A stretch of 13,559 bases of DNA from SCTG01 sp036005325 (GTDB lineage Bacteria; Nitrospirota; Nitrospiria; Nitrospirales; NS-4), in assembly GCA_036005325.1 (NCBI GenBank), contig DASYQR010000116.1, positions 1 to 13,559 of the forward strand, written 5' to 3'. The notes beneath the pieces are model-generated. The model was not told the origin of the DNA, searched no databases, and was given only the letters and a program-made list of their open reading frames with translations. The position numbers and the translations under genes are program-made. Numbering within the stretch: the stretch's first letter is position 1; the number at the start of each line of letters is the position of its first letter. Positions 13,422-13,559 of the stretch are shown piece after piece.

Positions 13422-13559
13422 GCGTGTGGGAGGCGGGCGGGTGGTCGCCGGTCTCGCAAGAGGCCGGAGGAAAGTCCGGACTCCCAGGGCAGGGTGCTGG
13501 GTAACACCCAGGCGGAGCGATCCGACACCGGCGCAACAGAAAGCATACCGCCGATGGCC
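13422..13559 (+). ncRNA. rnpB: RNase P RNA, bacterial class A (3' partial)
   Basis: This is the catalytic RNA that trims tRNA 5' leaders. The conserved core GAGGAAAGTCCGGACTCC (13467-13484) is followed by AGGGCAGGGTGCTGG, the GTAACACCCAGG arm, and the second conserved block ACAGAAAGCATACCGCCGATGGCC at the window edge. Upstream, GGTCTC-GCAA-GAGGCC forms a GNRA-type capped hairpin. The 5' end is approximate, taken from the TATAAT at 13410. The rest of the RNA lies beyond the window. Confidence 0.95.

Overview
The window is GC-rich and densely coded. It looks like bacterial chromosome from a Gram-negative with an outer membrane: it holds a beta-barrel porin, a lipoprotein with a lipobox, and class A RNase P RNA. 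The gene set (long-form Pst permeases, a short RNase HIII, a C4 zinc-ribbon coiled-coil protein next door) would fit a Nitrospira-like member of the Nitrospirota. That assignment is an impression from gene style and is not proven by the sequence.

Layout. At 1-645 (+) is the 3' part of a zinc-ribbon/coiled-coil protein gene. It converges on an RNase HIII gene (720-1400, -). From 11824 down to 1548 the minus strand carries a phosphate-uptake and phosphate-sensing locus in the order porin, pstS, pstC, pstA, pstB, phoU, phoB, phoR. Spacing from pstS to phoR is tight: an 8-nt overlap at pstS/pstC and gaps of about 5-11 nt elsewhere, except 83 nt before phoB. Divergent from the porin is an unrecognised lipoprotein gene (12013-12912, +). 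It converges within 2 nt on a 67-residue cysteine-rich protein gene (12915-13118, -). The right edge holds the promoter and 5' part of rnpB (+).

How it fits together. The porin would bring anions across the outer membrane and PstS would bind phosphate in the periplasm. PstCA with PstB would import it, PhoU would couple transport state to PhoR, and PhoR would phosphorylate PhoB. I find three arrays of direct half-sites (variants of TTAAC/GTAAC/TTGAC) with an exact 11-bp period, all on the minus strand: upstream of pstS (10291-10331), upstream of the porin (11899-11938) and upstream of the small cysteine-rich gene (13250-13289). They resemble PhoB boxes and tie the porin and the small protein to the same regulon.

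Other notable points. An approximately 80-bp palindromic element occurs three times (651-755, 1447-1526, 13302-13380), and one copy supplies the last 11 codons of the RNase HIII gene. phoR carries an apparent 1-nt deletion near 1640/1641, and restoring the frame gives a canonical kinase C-terminus. A 42-bp inverted repeat lies in the predicted 5' leader of the small cysteine-rich gene. PstC and PstA both carry large soluble inserts after their first membrane helix; the PstC insert looks like a beta-propeller.
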